A stretch of DNA of 64,000 nt from Adenanthera pavonina. Taxonomy: Eukaryota; Streptophyta; Magnoliopsida; Fabales; Fabaceae. Under the pieces are notes generated by a model. The model did not search any database and was not told the DNA's origin. It saw only the letters and a list, made by a program, of their open reading frames with translations. Position 1 is the first letter of the stretch; every line of letters starts with the position of its first letter. The stretch spans positions 26,145,501 through 26,209,500 of the forward strand of contig JAIVEN010000015.1 in the NCBI GenBank assembly GCA_026686845.1, read 5' to 3'. Made by a program: the position numbers and the translations under genes. Of the stretch, positions 34,670 through 47,741 are shown one piece after another.

Positions 34670-37600
34670 TTAGGTTTTAGTTGGAGAGTATGATTTCATT
34701 TCTGATCTGCTGCTTCCTATTTGCTTCTCCTTTTGCCTATAACCCTTTCTAGCATGCCTTGAACCATCCCTTCTGCTTATCTGTTGCAGCTTGAAAATTG
34801 TATACATCAATGAAGAAACTTGTTGGGACTTTAAAACTGGACTAATTTTCAATATGGTTCCTAACAGAATGTCTTATTATAGCCCCTTGTGTTCCAAAGT
34901 TTTATTCGGCTCTTTATTAGTGAACTGCCGACGGATTGTGATATGACACTGTTAAATGATGTTTAGTTCCCCTGAAATAGGCGATCTGTAAAGTTTGAAG
35001 TGAAGGAATATAGGCGTCAAATTGTTGGAAGCGTTAGGATGAGGCCATGTGGCAGAGGATGACCTTCAACTATCACACATGTATTTTGGTTAGTCATTGT
35101 CACGTGACCTCATCTTAACCATTCCAACACCCTTTAAGGGTCAATGAAGAAAGACGACAATCATGAATAGTTTGGTTGTTTGTTTGACTTGGATTTCTTG
35201 AGTTACTAATGAAACGATTCATACCTTGAGATGCTTTTCAGGGAATTGATAACTTGGTACAGTTTTCCTCCTTGACACAGTTCTTCTAGCTTTAAGGTTG
35301 TTCTTTGTTTTTGTTGTTGGTGCATTGAAATCCTGGTAGTTTACTTCTTGTGAAGTTTCAGAATAGTTATCAAATTGAAGGGGCACTTCATTTGACCCAC
35401 AGCTCTCTTTTTCTTCTCTGGCTACATCTAAAATTCTCTTCCTCACTGCAAAGCTATGGTTAGTATTTAGACCATGGCTTTCAACTGATGCAGTATCTGG
35501 AAGGCGAGTCGCCATCCATCGTTCAAGCCAGCTCCAGCTCATGTTCGGTTCTGTGTTGTTGTATTTGTTTGTTTTTCTCTTGGAACAGATTCGCAGCTGC
35601 AGAAAATAAGATATTTCAGTTCAATACTTTTCATCGGTAAAAAAAAGCCCAATACTGATTAATCTTCGACTGTCAGCTGGAGGATATCTTTGATGCTCAC
35701 CAAAAAAATAAAGCCCAATACTTTTTTGTTATGAGGTTAGTATATGCAATGAACTTGTTATTTTCAAGAACAAACTCATATGCTCACTAATTTTCACGAA
35801 TTAAGGTTATATGAGTATCAGGACCAAATTGTTAGTTTACTAAAGTAATTTTCTACTTTTACCTGTTGTGAGAAAGCATAGGCTAGTGCTCTTTCCCTCC
35901 TGGTTGTTGCCTCCATTCTGTTCTGCATCCTCATTTTTGAAACATAGCTACTCACAGTGCTATCATCCCAGTCTTCCTGAAAATGTCATGTCATTATGCA
36001 GATTCACAGAATTTTGATTAATTAATGATAAACTGAGGCTATTTTTGGTGTATCGCAATTTGTGTAGAGACTAGAATCTTCAAATCCTTCAACAATATAC
36101 GATGTAAATAGTTTCCCTTGAAAGCATACTACACTGCGGATGACACAAGGACTTGGGAGATATTTCGTACGGTGTAGTCTCACATTTCATAGCATCTTGT
36201 TACTCATGAAACAGAATAATACTATATTTTTAAAGATTGTTGGAAAGGTTCAAAGGTTAAGTGACATTTTATCAATGTTGAAAAAAAAAAAAAACTAAAA
36301 CAAGTTGATGTGAGATTGCCATAATTTTTTCTAGATCTCTTAATTGAGTAATTGATGAGATTGTACAAGTAAAAGGATCCAAATCTCCGAAAATGGTGAG
36401 ACTAGGGTTATCAACAATGGTTATACCATCTAGTGATGAAAAAAGATAGATTGGTGGGACCCATTTCACATGTAAATCTTACCACTCTTTATCTCTCTCC
36501 AGCTGGACGTGTAGCTACTGGAGAGAGTCTTGAGTCAAAATAGTGTCATCTGACAAAACCTTCATATTTTGAATGATGACTATGTATCATAAAATTTGTT
36601 CTCATTGCTAGGAATCGTATGTGCTGTGTGACATGGTATGAGTATTTGACACATTAAAAACAGACGTAGCTTCATTTCATTGGTGTAAGTGCTTGTTTAC
36701 TTGCAACACAGTCTTGGGGAAATGAACGGATGGTGAAACATTAATGACAATGGCGTAGATAGAATTTTTTTTTTTTATGTCTTTGTTTTCTAAAGTAATT
36801 TTTTTCAACATTTTGTATAACCAAAACTTTATTTCACAAATGAAATGCCTCATATGGTACCTTTTGCTTGAAAACTTGAGTTCTGGCTCTGTGCGGAGAT
36901 CGATGGTAAATACTGACTTTTTCTCCTTCAAGTGGGAAAACTTCAATGGAATTCCCAGGTTGAACTTCAATTGATGTGCCCATAGACTTTCCATCTGGAC
37001 TTGCTATCACTAAATTGGGCTCCTCCTCACCAGTTTTCCTTCTCATTCCTTCATTTTGACGCCTGCACTGAAATATGCAGCGTACCAGTAATGTTAATCA
37101 TCTATTAATTTCTCATTGGAAAAAAAAAAATCATCTATTAATTTCTCGTGCAATCAAACAGATTGCACTTCAAAGATTCTGTGAACTGCATAAAACTTTA
37201 AGTATATATACATGTTAAGCCCATCAATATTTTGCAGTTACATGGAGAAGATGCAATTAAATGCTGAGAAATACAGTTACTGCAGACTTACATCACAGGG
37301 CGATGTGATTGTGAAACTTATTGCAATAGAAAGACTGTTACTGCAATTGCAATTTCAGACTCCAATGTTTTTTTCAAGAACCATGACGTATATTTCCGGA
37401 ATCTCTTAGGGTGTACTGGAAAGGCAGTGAAAACAGAGCCGAAGAGAGAAGGTAGGAAGGATGAAAATTGAGATTATTTGGGAAAAAAAAAAAAATCATC
37501 AACTTTCACATTTTCCCACATTTTCCTACCTACCAAGAAGTCTCAGAACTGAATACGATCAAATTCAAAGCCAATGACGCAATTACATGTTCAAACATCC

Positions 37601-38308
37601 CTATACTCTGATGCAACTTTTGCCAAATTCTATATCTCTTTCACGCCTTTACTGTGAAACTAGAAGGAGCTAGATCATCTAGGTAAATGCATCAATGCTT
37701 CATACCGAAACAGTAAACTTCCTTTTTTTTCCTGCATGTTTTCAAACACTTACTGTGCAAATCATGAGATATATCCTATAAGAATGTCAAGTAAATGTAA
37801 TTAGTGTTTAGAGCTAACCAGAAAGGCTCTATAAGCAGACTGAATTAGAATAGCTGCTTGCTCTTCATTCAACAGTTTGATGTTTGAACATTTTCTTTCT
37901 TCCGCTGTCACAGTATTATTCTCCACAGTTTCTTCACTTTTGATCTCTTCTCTGCCTGACGAATCCTCCTGTATAGGCTGTGTAACCGTCTCCTCCGAGC
38001 TCTTAACCGACTTTGAATCCTCCTCTCCAAGCACTGAATTGATCTCATCACCACACAAGTAAGATTTTACAGACGCCCATCTTCTCTTCTCCACGCCATT
38101 CTTGCTTCTCACCTGTCAGCATCAACAAAAGCACAATTGTATAAACAAACAAGAACAGAGTATTAGATGTAGTGCAGTATTTGAACTAGAAATTTGAGGC
38201 AATAGAATAGTTTGATGCAAAGAAAGAAAGACTCACTTTGGTTTCAAGATGATCAGTGGAGCGATTTCTGGAGAAGACACTCCTCACCAATTCCCCTGGG
38301 AAACCCAT
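34670..38308 (-). CDS. IQ-motif protein, IQD-like calmodulin-binding family
   Basis: Proposed exons, in transcript order: 38308-38237, 38112-37819, 37067-36861, 35976-35863, 35596-35225 and 34780-34670. All introns are GT-AG and phase 0, giving 389 residues. The protein starts MGFPGELVRSVFSRNRS. An IQ motif (IQSAYRAFLCR, residues 114-124) forms across the exon 2/3 junction; the IQD family has a conserved phase-0 intron in this motif. Exon 4 ends RERALAYAFSQQ, and exon 5 carries SWSWLERWMATRLP (about 249-262), both IQD signatures. The tail is very basic. IQD proteins bind calmodulin and act as scaffolds at microtubules, membranes and nucleus. Only one IQ motif is obvious instead of the usual three. 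The last exon is inferred: without it, translation stops at 35219. Confidence 0.85.
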
Positions 38309-38352
38309 CTCAACTTTGCGAGTTCAGGAGATTAAGGTTTTTGTTAGAAACG

Positions 38353-38360
38353 CTTAAATA
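38353..38360 (-). promoter_or_regulatory. Possible TATA-like element of the IQD-like gene
   Basis: On the minus strand CTATTTAAGC lies about 45-52 bp upstream of the start codon at 38308. It is a weak TATA-box match. It would give a very short 5' UTR, so this is tentative. Confidence 0.25.
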
Positions 38361-38551
38361 GATTTGTTGCTATAGCTTTTATTAAACCATTCAGTACATT
38401 CTCAATTATGGTCACGAAGATTAGTTTATTGAAGAATTTTCAAAAGGTGGATTAAAACAACTGTTAACATTTTTATCATATGAAAATCCACATGCTAGCT
38501 TACTTTTGTTTATACTTCTTTATTTAGAGTATGAAATTATTTTGGATATGT

Positions 38552-40949
38552 TGTAAGGTTTAATATAATATAAGTTTTGATGATGACAAATATAGAGTAA
38601 TAAGGAATAAATGCATTATATGTATCTGACATATATAATATTCCTTAAAGAAGTAAAATACATATTAGCATGTATTTAATTATGATTATAATACATATAT
38701 CATGCTATGTGTAAATATATCCACTGTACTTTTACAATGAATAATATAAGTTGGATATATAAACTGGACTAACTACTTGGTTTGTAAGTGTAATATATTA
38801 AATATAGGTTGGTCCAAGTAAGAAGAGTGAGCATTCACTCAAGAAAGAAGAAAAGAAAGGATGCTCCAAAAATGGAAGATCAGAAGGGAGCATGACAAGA
38901 AGGAAATGTCCAAGTGAAAGTGGAACTCAACATTTGAAGACCTAGTCACTAGGTATATTTTATTTTCACTTGGGTCTTGAGGTGGGATTAATCTTTGAAA
39001 ATCACTTAATCTTGTTACCATATGCTTTAAATGAGTTAGATTAAGTAAATATGATGTTAGCATAAGTTAGATTTGAAAAACTCTGATGCCAGACAAATTT
39101 TGAGAAGTTAAACTTCATATACTTTGTGAAAATACGAACTTTGCTGACTGAAACTTGAAGGTCCAGAGATCTTACCTCTGACAGACGAATTTCAGGTGTT
39201 GAAATTCGAATTTCAAGTCAAGCACAGTTAGTGAAATCTGGTTTTCAAAAATTCAGAGTTTGACCTTTGATCAGTATTTTTAATATATCTCTCAAAATAC
39301 ATATGGCTTTGTTGTAAAAATTATTTCATATGAAACTAGACTTAATAAGCTTTTCAAAGAAGGTTATTTCACTCAAAATAAAGATCATATGAAAAAGCTA
39401 TGGTTATTTAAAGTTGAGTAGTGAGATATGAATTTTCAGTTTTGATCTCTTATCACTATTTCGATCATATCTCACAAAAAACGTTTGTTTTTGAAGTAAA
39501 ACTTATTTCATTTGAAAGTAGACATTCAGAGCTTTCCAACCATAGGTCATTTACTTAATTTGGAGTTAAAATGAGAGAGTTATAGCTTCTGCAAAATTGT
39601 CTACAGTGCAAAATTCGAAGTTACGTAGGTTCCGTTGCGACAGACGAATTTCGGGCCTCCGAAATTCGAATTTCGAAGAGAACCTTCGTGCAGAATTGAG
39701 CTTGCCACTGACAGACGAATTTTAACTTGCAAAATTCGAACTTCAGGTCCAATAGACGAATTTCCACTTTGAAAATTCGAATTTCGCGATTGCAGAAACA
39801 TGGAAATACTTCTGAAACAACCAACAAACAACTTTCCACTTTCAAAATTCGAATTCCACAATTCCAGAAACAAGAAAACACTTCTGGAACAATGTTAAAG
39901 TTCATCTGAGATCAAGAATAATTTAAGTTTCAAAACTGCTCTCTGACAGACGAACTTCACCCTTTCAAAATTCGAATTTCAAAGAAAGTAAACTACTGTG
40001 CCTCTTTAAACGTTCAGTGGACAGACGAATTTTGGGCATCCAAAATTCGAATTTCGAGGGCACTGTAGCAAATTGAAAACACTGTTCACACTTAACAGAA
40101 AAACTTTCTTCTTGAAAATTCGTATGTCACAACGTGGAAATGTTTTCTAAGTTTCAAAATTCGAATTTCACTTTATGAACAGACGAACTTCGCTATTTCA
40201 ACGTTAAAAGCTTTAACCTTCGGTTCCTTCGAAATTCGTCTGTTAACATCCAAAATTCGAATTTCAGTATGTCAGCAACATTAAATAAAGTTGGTAACGG
40301 CTAGTTTTGCAGAGTAAACCGTTGGGTAACATCTCTAACGGCTAGATCTTGTATCTAACGTCTAATTACACTACAAAACTATAAATATAACATCATTTGT
40401 ACTTATGGGTAACAATCTCAAGAGAGTTTATGCGAAAATGCTGCCACAACTTGTAAAATCCTTTTATCTCAGCATTGTTTGAAAAACCCACCTCAATAGA
40501 GTGAACTTTCAATGTATTATCTACTCCTCAAGAGAGTTTTCATTCTGTAAATATTTCTTTCTATATATTTTGGGTAGAATCTTAGTGTGGGGAAACACTA
40601 AGGGATTTACACATCTTGTAAGGGTGTGAGGAGAGTGGCTTCACAAGTGCCTACTGAAACTTGTGGGAATGTACTGAGGCTTCACATGTGCCCGGATCAA
40701 ACCTGTGAGATATAGTGGAGAATCTCAAGTGGTGGCTTGGGGACTGGATGTAGGCCAAGTGGTTAGGCTGAACCAGTATAAATCATTGTGTATTATTCTT
40801 TATCTTCTCTACTCAGCTGCTGCACACAACCACCTCTGTTTATCCCTGTTTTGCTGCACTCTTAGTGAAATTGGGTTGTGATCCAAAAGAGCGAAAATCT
40901 TGCATCACCCAATTCACCCCCCCCTCTTGGGTGACCAGTCAACCTAACA
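38552..40949 (+). mobile_element. Solo LTR, copia type (Sirevirus/Maximus-like), 2398 bp, upstream of the IQD-like gene
   Basis: Target duplication TATGT at 38547-38551 and 40950-40954; ends TGTAAGGTTTAA and CAACCTAACA. It carries the TTTTGATGATGAC block near the 5' end and CACCCCCCCTCTTGGG near the 3' end, as in related copia LTRs. It is homologous to 24159-26081 and shares the dense AAATTCGAATTT/CAGACGAA repeats at 39100-40270. Its own transcription would run away from the IQD-like gene, which is on the other strand. Confidence 0.85.
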
Positions 40950-40954
40950 TATGT

Positions 40955-43900
40955 TTCTTAATTGTAATAGGATTTTTTTTTAAATTTTATTTCAATTCGG
41001 TTGTCGTTTCTCTAGAAGAGATCTTATACGTGCACTCCTTATATTAATCTTTAAGATTTGTTGGCCTTAAAAAAAAAAAAACTCAGAAGATTTGAATTTT
41101 AGTGATCAACATAGAGAACTTAGTTAATGTCGGTCCAGAAACTAGTTTATACTTTATAAAGGTGCAATTTCGAATCAAGCTACCCTAGAATTTTATTAGT
41201 AGGTAGACGATATACATACTTTTAAGCCTTTTGTTTTATTCCTAAGACCTTTGCTGTTCCCTAGCTCAATTTACATAAACTTTTATTTCAGGAAAAAAAA
41301 GAAAGCAAGAACACAAAGTCTCAAACTATTAGGCCTACCATTTGGAGTTAAATTATTAATGTGTGTGTATGTAAGGAGCTGCTACTATAGCTACAATACT
41401 GGTTCCCATCAATTTTGAGCTGAATTTTTTTTTCTGTTTATGTAATTTCTAATATTTTAAAAATTTGTTGTAGCCTGCATATTCTATGAAAAAATATCTT
41501 TGAATTTTTCTTTCATAGCATACCGCTGCGTCTTTTTATTGTATTTGATTTTCGCATTTTGAAATCAAAATATCTTGTATTATATTTAATTAATTTTTAG
41601 GCTTTAAACTCAAATAATTTCAATTTTTGTAAGACTACTTTTGTTGTGTTGAAGTTGTTTTTCTGGATCTTCGAGCATTTTATTACAAATGAAGTATGAT
41701 TTGGGCATCACTTGTATCATTATGATTATTAGAATTAAATACTCAATATCATAGTACAACGTAATAATAGAATAAAATACTATGAAAAAGTTGAATTAGA
41801 TGCTTTGCAGACCACCCAAAAGAAGTCAATTAATTTTTTAAGAGATAATATCTTATATTAACAACTTCTTTTTTTATTCCTCTAAAGACTAATATAAAGT
41901 AAAAAAATTGTAAATGTGTCAAATCACTAGGTGGGAAATTAGAAAACTTTATTAATATTAAGTAAATATGTTTTTTTTTATCATAGACTAAAATTATTTA
42001 TTATTGGCAACAAGAACTAATCTCATTTGATAATATATTTCCGTGATTGATCAGGACCATTGCTAACACCATTATATATAAAGAAAAAGCACATGCTAGC
42101 TGGAAATACAAGTTAGATCATGATCTGAGAGGAGGATTTGCAGAGCTGGAAGAAAAAGCAATGGATAAGAGAGAAAATAAAAGGAGGCTGGAAAGTGAAG
42201 GAAAGAGATGAAAAGGATGGATTTGAGCGCTCTTTTGTGTTGTTGAATGTACTTTCTGCACATGGGGGTCGCAGATGATAGGCTTTTTTATAAAGCCTTG
42301 CTTGATAATGGGGTTATGTCTATTCCTTTCTGGTTTTTGCTGCTTCCTCTGTCCTTTGAGATGCTTCTTTTTTATTTTACTTTAGTTATTGCCTGTACCT
42401 TTTTGGGACACCATGGGAAGCCATAGAATTTAGCACAGGGAAGAATCACTCTCATTGTTTAAATGCTTTTTTCATATATTTGCATATATTTATATATATA
42501 TATATATCTGTGTACCTACCCACAGTCCTATGCTATATATGAATTAGCACAAGAAAAATCACTCTCAATGTTGAAATGCCTTTTGCAGGACATACACACA
42601 CCCACACACACCCGCTAGTCCCATGCTGTGTGAATTAGGAACAGTCGCTTCCCCTAAACATTTTCTTCATTTATGTTTTATATGTTAATGATATTCTTTT
42701 TTAAGAAAAAAAATTAATTGTTATAATAATAGAATAAACTAGCTTTCTTTTCTGCACTATGTACACAGGGCTCAAGAAAAATCAATTATTATTCTTTTTC
42801 TGAAGACAAATGCATATGATCTTAAGGAATTAATAAATTATTTGAGGAATTTATAGGTGATCCTAGAAACTTTAGGATTTGTATATGATGATGGTGAAAA
42901 TCACCTTAATTTATAAGTCCTCATAGTAAATTAACAAGTGATCACTGAGAATTTACAATAATATGATGGAAACCTTAGCAAAACCTCGCTAGAGGGAAGA
43001 AAAAAGGGAGAAAGATAGAAAAATAAGGACATTTTTAACATTTCATAATTTTCTTTAACACAGGGATCTAGGAACTTTCAAGCAGTAAAAAAAATTTTGG
43101 GGACTTGAATGCTGTTTAAGCCGTTCCTTGATCCTTCTTTATGATTGAACAAATTAATAATTAAATTAATTTAAGAGTAATTAATATTAGTTTAGAATTA
43201 AATATATACTAATATATTTATAATTCATATTATATAGTAATTGTTCTTAATTTAAATATAATTTAATTAATGGAAATATCAATTATTATATTCTTATAAT
43301 ATAATCATTAGCTTATTCAATTAATTTTTAAACATAATTAAAAATACAGAAAAAGTTTTGTTTCTCCATTTGTGTAACTCTAAGGGGACATTGGTCTGTA
43401 AGTAATAATTTGGTACTTGTCACATAACGTGATTTCGAAATCTGTGCACCATATCTTGGACATATATCTAAACACATTATACTTTTAAAAAGAATATAGG
43501 AAGGAGGGGGAAATGAGGGAAGAAAATAAAAGGGAGACATGACACTCCCTTATCTAAGTTTATTCTCATTTTCTTTTCCAATATTCCCCTCGTCCAATTT
43601 TTCCTTCTTTCTAAATAAAGCCTTAGTCAGTATTACCATGCTTTCACCATCTACCCTTTCGTTTCTTCATATTTTGAATATAATTCATAATCTCAATTGC
43701 TATGGCGTTGTTATCTGCGATTAGTCTCTCTTTGATGAAAGAATGTTGATTAGCTAGGAGCAATATAATGATCCAATATCATCCCGTATTTCCTCCATCC
43801 TCAACTGTTATTTTCCCTTTCGAGATTGATATTGATTTACACTTGGAAAAGACAAGTACAACATGCAGAATCCACAAACTTAAATCATGGGATTTATATC

Positions 43901-45224
43901 CTCCGAAGATCTCTAGGAAATAACTCTTTATGAGCTTCATATGTTTGTCTTTCTCGATGAAGCTAGCAACACAGATATTTGTAGAACTTTCGAAGAGTCC
44001 AATTCTAATCAGTGCAAAAGTCATTCAGATATTTAGAGGATCACATTCCATGTGAATGCGTCATGCTTCTAACTCCATTGTGGCGTTTTATCGAACAGAC
44101 AGAAGGCATAATTGAACGAAACAAAACAGAGGAAGTTAGCGAGAGCAGAGATTGAGCCAAACAACTTGAAACATGTATGGAAGAAAGCTATTCGATTCTT
44201 CACAGAGAATAAAACCCTCTTAAAATAAGAGGGTAAATAGGTCCATCAGAAGCAATATAATGTGGTGCAATGCTGCAATTATTTCTAAACGTTGTATCAT
44301 TTTGATTTCTTTTTCTTTTCTATATTTGAATCAATCTTTTTTAGCATGATGTGTCGGTTTATACAAAATAACTCTTGACATTTGTTATCAAATTTCCCAT
44401 CTCATTGTTTCATTTAACCTTTTTTTTTTATTTCGGTACATTTTAATCATGGTACCATACATAGATACGACCATTTAAGAAAAGTTACTATTTGAGTTGA
44501 TCGATTCAATGAGGTGAATCAACGAATCAGAATCTAAAATGGTTCAAAACACTCTAAAAAATTAAAAAATTGATAAAAAATTAAAAACATAAGTTAAAAA
44601 TTATTTAATTTATTTTTTATAATTTTATATATAAATAAAATTTATTAATTTAATTGTAATCAATTTAAATCACATTTTGATCACAATATGACTAGCAAAT
44701 TTTAAGCCAATATTTTTGTCCAACTAACGAACAATTCGATAACCTTGGTCTCATGCATGGTGCCTATGGGTCACGGACATTTAATTAAAGACCCTTGTCA
44801 TTTTTTACATCATCTAATCTATTAGCTTATGTCTATAATATTCTAAGTATGAATATTATTGAAATGATCAAATAAATAGCTTATTTATGAAATTTTTGTT
44901 GGTATAATTATCTAGGATATGGTATTACTAAGTCATATTTAAATATTATCAAGTTTAAATGATAATAATTCTCACAATAAAATTTTTTTGTCCACGAGAT
45001 TCAAACTCAAAACTTTATTTAAGTAATGTTAAGTATGAAAATTATTGAGATGGCCAAAAACGTGGGAGCAAAAACAAATTCAAAACTTTCTCATGTGTGT
45101 ATAGAGTGAACTCCACACAATTGTGTGGGCCAAAGGTCGAATTGCACTATTAACAATTCGTGAACAGTGCAACTTTCTTAAGTTATATTTTTGACATTGA
45201 TAATATATTAAATTAAAATGACAA
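40955..45224. other. AT-rich intergenic region
   Basis: No gene recognised in about 4.3 kb. It contains a TATATATAAAG box near 42071, homopolymer runs, a (TA)n run at 42487-42507, an imperfect direct repeat (42427-42640), and short unassigned open frames (such as 43779-44024, minus). Sequence near 44560-44680 is almost pure A/T. Confidence 0.5.
42427..42640 (+). repeat. Imperfect tandem direct repeat of about 110 bp
   Basis: The order GAATTTAGCACA, AATCACTCTCA, TTTAAATGC..TTTT and CCCACAGTCCTATGCT in the first copy is matched by GAATTAGCACA, AATCACTCTCA, TTGAAATGCCTTTT and CTAGTCCCATGCT in the second. The copies differ by a (TA)n run in one and an (ACACACCC)n run in the other. Confidence 0.65.
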
Positions 45225-45285
45225 AACTTTTTCATCTTGCTTTCGATTATTTGTTGATGACTTGGTTTTAATTATTTGCAGAGGC
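45225..45285 (+). pseudogene. LINE ORF2 fragment, RT catalytic region (piece 1 of 3)
   Basis: The translation around FHLAFDYFVDDLVLI, then CRG, corresponds to the (F/Y)xDD catalytic box of plant L1-type LINE reverse transcriptase. The LINE appears 5'-truncated near 45225 and is interrupted at 45290 by a solo LTR. Confidence 0.55.
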
Positions 45286-45290
45286 TCCCT

Positions 45291-47736
45291 TGTAACACCC
45301 CTCATGATATCTTTCTTGGTATTGTGTTCAAAACTGGAGGAAACAGGATGAAGGAAGGCTCAAGTAGAGTCTGGAAGAGCTTCATGTTGCAGTGAGAAGT
45401 AGGGCCGCCGCAGCGAGAACCATTCTAGTAGCGTTATTTCAACTGAAACTGGTGGAGCTGTGGCAAGATTCGAGAATTTTGTTTAAATCTGAATCAGTTC
45501 GGACGAACAGAAAAGAAAGAAACGGAGGGAGCGATGAGGAGCTGAGCTAGGGTTCGCTATTTTTTGCCAATGGGAGTGATTTTCGGACATCAAGAGCTTG
45601 GATTCAAGTTGGTAAATGTTCTCTACTTCTCCCTCTCCATTTTCTTCAGTTGGGAATTTGGGATTTTCGGTTGTGAGATTGGATTTTCGGTTTGGAACGA
45701 AATTCACCGATTGAAATGGGTGAAATGGGGTTCATGAAGTGTGTTTTGGCATTCTTGTTGCTTGGATGTGAGTTTTAAAGGGATTATATGTGTCTAAAGC
45801 TTAACCCTAGGTTGTTTTCGGTTAGAGCTCTTGGGAATCCGAAGTGTTTGGTTTTATGTGATGTTTGAATGATCCTTAAGAGCTTATTGACGTATGAAAA
45901 GGGGTATTGGAACCTTAGGTTAGGCCTAAAGTGGTGGAATTATGGAATTTGGATGTTTGGTATATTGTATTAATCGAAGAATTGTGCTATTATGAAGGTT
46001 GTTTGGTTAACCGAGAGGGGCTCACGCGTGTTGGGCTATTCAAGAAGTTCATGGAACTCATGCGTGTGATATTGACAACCTGAGGTAACCGGGTGTTTGT
46101 TTGTTTGTATTGTACTGTATGGTAATATGTATATTTGTATATATATGTATGTTTCTTTCATACCACAATATTAATATGTGTGTGTACTATTTACTATATA
46201 TCGTGGTATGCACACAGCTAGATGATGGTTATGATGATTGTGATGATTATGATGATGATATTGACATGACATGACATGATGCATACATGACACTGTGATA
46301 TGATGATGATGATTATATGATGATACATGAGCATCACCACATGACATTATGAGATTGTGATATATGGTGGACTGAGTGGTGATGATGATATGATACATGA
46401 TGATATGAAATATGAGATATGATTAGAGAGGATAAGGTTGGGATCCCTGTCGATAAATCCTCCCCTATGGCCAGGGGAGCCAGGCGGCAGTGGATTGCAC
46501 CTTTCCTAAATCACCACCAATTCAAGGTGGTCCAGAAGAAGGAGAGCCACGATCCAAGCACTAGTATAACCTTTGACCGGGTTGTATTAGTGTAAGGTGA
46601 GTTTGGTAATGTCTCGGAATCGGTCTTCACTGACTGTTGGAAGGGAGTTACCTATATGAATGTCCTATTATGATGACAGCCCGTGGTTCTAGCTGTGTTC
46701 GAGGGACACATGCATACCATTTATTTCACATTGCATACATGAATTGCATGAGATATATATATATATATATTTGTGTGTATGGTTGTCCCCGGTTACTAAG
46801 ACATTGTCTCACACCCCTCTCCCATGAACTAACCTTTCAGGTGACAGTTCTGGCACTAGTCCTGAGAAGTCGAAGGAGTAGTATTGAATGTGAGAATACT
46901 AGGTCTATGTAGTCTATATAGTGTTTGTATATTGGATAGTGTATCTTGTGCCAAGTAGGATAAGAGGTTTTGTAATGAATGGTTATGGATATGGATTGTA
47001 TGGATGTATGTATAGTTATATGTGGAAAAGAGGTTTATTGTGGTTATGTATGTTGTGTGTAAGTGTTATGCATGAGGAGAGTTGGATTTGGACTTGTTTG
47101 GTGTATTCTAGGGCCTATAGCCCGTTTGTTGAGTTGGGGTTCCAAGGGGTCAAATCTCAGAAGAGTGGTTCCTTTTAGGTGAAACCTCTTTGGACAAGTT
47201 GGTTTGGGGGTTTTGGACCTGTGTGAATGGTCTTTGAGCGACCAATTGCCCTTAATGGCAATTGGAGGTGGTTAGTAGTGAGTTTTGATTAATAAGTAGC
47301 TAAAATGGTATCAGGGGTCTAGAATCTCCATACGGAGTTGGATTGAGGTGAAAGTGGTGTTTATGGCTAGACGGGGACTAGATTGACTTATAGGAGTTGG
47401 AATCAAGTCAATTGAAGGTCGGTGCATAAAGTTATATGCATCAGAAGTTCACCTCGGAGTATAAAAGTTGCTGATATAGGATATCAGCACAGGGCGCCAC
47501 GGCTCTAGAGTCCAAGCCGTAGTGCCAGTGAAGCCAGAAGTGATGGAGAAATAGGGGAGGCCAGAGCCACGACGGTACTGTAGTGGTCGAGGCCCTAGCC
47601 CAGTTTTTGGTATTTTGAGGTTTGTTACCGCTGTTCTGAGGTTGTGAGAAGCTGTTTTGAGTTGTTTGGGTAATGTTTGGTTGGAATTTTGAAGATTTTA
47701 GTCAAGTTTGAAGGTGTCAGGAGGTAGGATGTTACA
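45291..47736 (+). mobile_element. Solo LTR of the chromovirus family, 2446 bp
   Basis: Target duplication TCCCT at 45286-45290 and 47737-47741; ends TGTAACACCCC and GGATGTTACA. It aligns with the 3' LTR at 23536-27921 once that LTR's nested insertion is removed. It shares the block CCTATGGCCAGGGGAGC (46476-46492 versus 26682-26698) and the (TA)n run at 46750-46769. It interrupts a LINE. Confidence 0.9.
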
Positions 47737-47741
47737 TCCCT

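Noticed and set aside
42060..42400. Possible microRNA precursor or small gene after TATATATAAAG
   Set aside because: I could not find a long complementary arm or a known microRNA sequence, only a short GGCTTT/AAAGCC stem.
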